Of a stretch of 64,000 nt of DNA, positions 62,411-64,000 are shown piece by piece. Below the pieces are notes generated by a model. The model made no database searches, was not told the origin of the DNA, and saw nothing but the letters and a program-made list of their open reading frames with translations. A program made the translations under genes and the position numbers. The DNA comes from Taibaiella sp. (GTDB lineage: Bacteria; Bacteroidota; Bacteroidia; Chitinophagales; Chitinophagaceae): positions 62,001 through 126,000 of the forward strand of contig JAEUVV010000007.1 of the NCBI GenBank assembly GCA_016786705.1, written 5' to 3'. Positions within the stretch are counted from its first letter, which is position 1. Every line of letters starts with the position of its first letter.

Positions 62411-64000
62411 TCAGGCAAGGTTGGGTGCCAGCCATTGCAAGGCGGACTCTTTAGAGATACCGCGTCTTTTGGCATAGTCGTCCACCTGTTCTTCTGTTAT
62501 ACGCCCTAAACCGAAATATTTACTGTCCGGGTGGGCAAAATAATAGCCGCTTACGCTGGCTGCAGGCCACATAGCGAGGCTTTCTGTCAGCTCAACCCCG
62601 ATATTTTCTTTTACGGACAAGAGTTTCCAGATCGTGCTTTTCTCCAGGTGGTCCGGGCAGGCCGGGTACCCGGGCGCCGGGCGGATGCCCTTATATTGTT
62701 CTTTTATGATATCTTCCAAACCCAATGTTTCATCTATGGCATAGCCCCAATATTTCTTACGCACTTCCGTATGCAAAAACTCCGCGTAAGCTTCCGCGAA
62801 ACGGTCGGCCAAAGCCTTTACCATGATTGCGTTATAATCATCATGCGCATCGGCAAACGCTTTAGCCTTTTCATCAGCGCCAAAACCTGCCGTCACGCAA
62901 AAACAACCGACATAATCTGTCGTACCACTTGTTTTAGGTGCAATAAAGTCTGACAGCGCTATGTTAGGAATCTTCGCGGCCTTCTTTGATTGCTGTCTCA
63001 GGGTTAAAAATACTTGTTGTGTATTCCCCTGCTCATCGTACACTTCTATATCATCGCCAACAGTATTTGCCGGGAAAAGCCCGAATACGGCTTTCGCGGT
63101 AAACCATTTTTCTGTAATGATCTTATTTAATAAGCTTAAGGCATCGGCATATAGTTCTTTTGCCTGCTTGCCTACCACTTCGTCTTCAAGTATATCCGGG
63201 AATTTACCATGCAGGTCCCAGCTCCTGAAGAAAGGTGACCAGTCAATATTTTCGGCCAGCACTCCCAGGTCCTGCTCCTGAATGACCTGTACCCCAAGCT
63301 GTACAGGCCGCACAATATTATTAGCTGTAAACTCCAGTTGTAAAGCATTCGCACGGGCTTGCTCCAGGCTGAGGTACTCCTTCTGATTTACATTTTTCAA
63401 AAACACTTCCCGTACATGCGCATTATCCGCTTTTATGTTCGATTTAAAATCGCCCCCGTTTTCTTTACTCAATATATTGCTGACCACAGCTACAGCCCTG
63501 GAGGCATCATTTACATGCACAACCAGTTCTGAATACTTAGCGTCGATCTTAACCGCGGTATGCACTTTTGAAGTCGTAGCACCGCCGATCATTAATGGGA
63601 TATTTAAATTCAGGCGCTCCATCTCCGCCGCTACATGCACCATTTCATCAAGGCTTGGTGTGATAAGGCCGCTCAGGCCAATAATATCAGCTTGTTCCGC
63701 TATGGCTCTTTCCAGTATTTTCTCGGCAGGTACCATGATACCTAAGTCAACGATCTCGTAATTATTGCAGGCCAGCACAACGCTCACAATATTTTTACCT
63801 ATATCATGCACATCACCTTTTACCGTCGCCATCAATACTTTACCGGCACTAGGCCTCGACTTATCTTTTTCTGCCTCAATGTAAGGCTGCAGGTAAGCCA
63901 CCGCTTTTTTCATCACCCGCGCCGACTTTACCACCTGTGGCAAGAACATTTTACCCGAGCCAAACAAGTCCCCGACTACATTCATGCCATTCATCAGGAA
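62411..64000 (-). CDS. metH: Cobalamin-dependent methionine synthase, C-terminal part
   Basis: The C-terminal part (about 529 codons, 5' end outside the window) of MetH, which transfers the methyl group of 5-methyltetrahydrofolate to homocysteine. The visible part starts in the B12-binding cap ([20 protein letters not shown]), has the cobalamin loop [15 protein letters not shown] with the lower-ligand His, [14 protein letters not shown] and [11 protein letters not shown], then the reactivation domain ([12 protein letters not shown]). The frame is open to the window edge. metF follows it. Both cobalamin enzymes here, MetH and IcmF, imply B12 uptake or synthesis. Confidence 0.95.
   Translation of the reverse strand, partial: FLMNGMNVVGDLFGSGKMFLPQVVKSARVMKKAVAYLQPYIEAEKDKSRPSAGKVLMATVKGDVHDIGKNIVSVVLACNNYEIVDLGIMVPAEKILERAIAEQADIIGLSGLITPSLDEMVHVAAEMERLNLNIPLMIGGATTSKVHTAVKIDAKYSELVVHVNDASRAVAVVSNILSKENGGDFKSNIKADNAHVREVFLKNVNQKEYLSLEQARANALQLEFTANNIVRPVQLGVQVIQEQDLGVLAENIDWSPFFRSWDLHGKFPDILEDEVVGKQAKELYADALSLLNKIITEKWFTAKAVFGLFPANTVGDDIEVYDEQGNTQQVFLTLRQQSKKAAKIPNIALSDFIAPKTSGTTDYVGCFCVTAGFGADEKAKAFADAHDDYNAIMVKALADRFAEAYAEFLHTEVRKKYWGYAIDETLGLEDIIKEQYKGIRPAPGYPACPDHLEKSTIWKLLSVKENIGVELTESLAMWPAASVSGYYFAHPDSKYFGLGRITEEQVDDYAKRRGISKESALQWLAPNLA

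Noticed and set aside
1..64000. CRISPR arrays, insertion sequences, prophage genes, tRNA or rRNA genes
   Set aside because: No regularly spaced repeats, transposase or integrase genes, phage genes or cloverleaf/rRNA sequences were seen in the gaps.

Overview
The window is a chromosomal segment from a member of the Bacteroidota, most likely class Chitinophagia (a Chitinophagaceae-like organism). The evidence is PorX (the REC-PglZ regulator of the type IX secretion system), a T9SS type B (gliding-motility-associated) sorting domain, a SusC-like receptor, IcmF, an AcrB-type efflux operon with a NodT-family lipoprotein, and promoters of the Bacteroidota type (TAnnTTTG near -7). No tRNA, rRNA, CRISPR array, prophage or insertion sequence was seen. 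Most of the window is core genome with short gaps and strong intrinsic terminators.

Layout. 1-5.0 kb: 3' end of dnaN, porX, a DegT-type sugar aminotransferase and an MFS exporter. 5.0-11.1 kb: a fused HAD phosphatase/phosphoglycerate dehydrogenase, a reverse operon trmB-DUF5522-SGNH hydrolase, then an IMPase family phosphatase, dut and pfkA. 10.9-16.9 kb: reverse operon priA-archaemetzincin (with a possible 27-residue membrane peptide), then coaX, an outer-membrane barrel protein and lptC. 16.9-24.1 kb: rdgB with an unknown partner, ilvE, a saccharopine dehydrogenase family protein, a hotdog thioesterase, an MFS protein and two unknown envelope proteins. 24.1-31.3 kb: ftsK, then panD-radA-YiiX-like hydrolase, a polytopic membrane protein and an outer-membrane barrel. 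31.5-36.3 kb: icmF, then a three-gene cassette of RHH antitoxin, PIN toxin and 2H phosphoesterase. 36.4-42.8 kb: a His-rich small exported protein and an RND tripartite efflux operon. 43-48.3 kb: a large T9SS cargo adhesin, a DUF502 membrane protein and a dipeptidyl peptidase IV. 48.5-55.6 kb: prfA, a Wzz-like protein, an O-antigen ligase-like protein, the reverse operon tsaB-thioesterase-folA-degenerate methyltransferase, two tandem DUF1573 proteins and a 37-residue lipoprotein. 55.8-64 kb: an M13 metallopeptidase, heme oxygenase, an orphan SusC-like receptor, metF and the 3' two fifths of metH.

The best candidate for a little-described system is the cassette at 35.07-36.32 kb. A ribbon-helix-helix antitoxin and a PIN RNase are translationally coupled (ATGA) and the toxin is coupled (TAATG) to a protein with two HxT motifs (LigT/2H phosphoesterase family). 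A near-perfect palindrome covers the predicted transcription start and the antitoxin start codon. An RNA-cutting toxin joined to an enzyme class that acts on RNA 2',3'-cyclic or 2'-5' ends suggests a cut-and-repair or three-part toxin module. Other items worth a look are the SerB-SerA type fusion, a lipoprotein archaemetzincin linked to priA, two unannotated small membrane/lipoprotein genes, and several promoters placed so close to start codons that the messages should be nearly leaderless.
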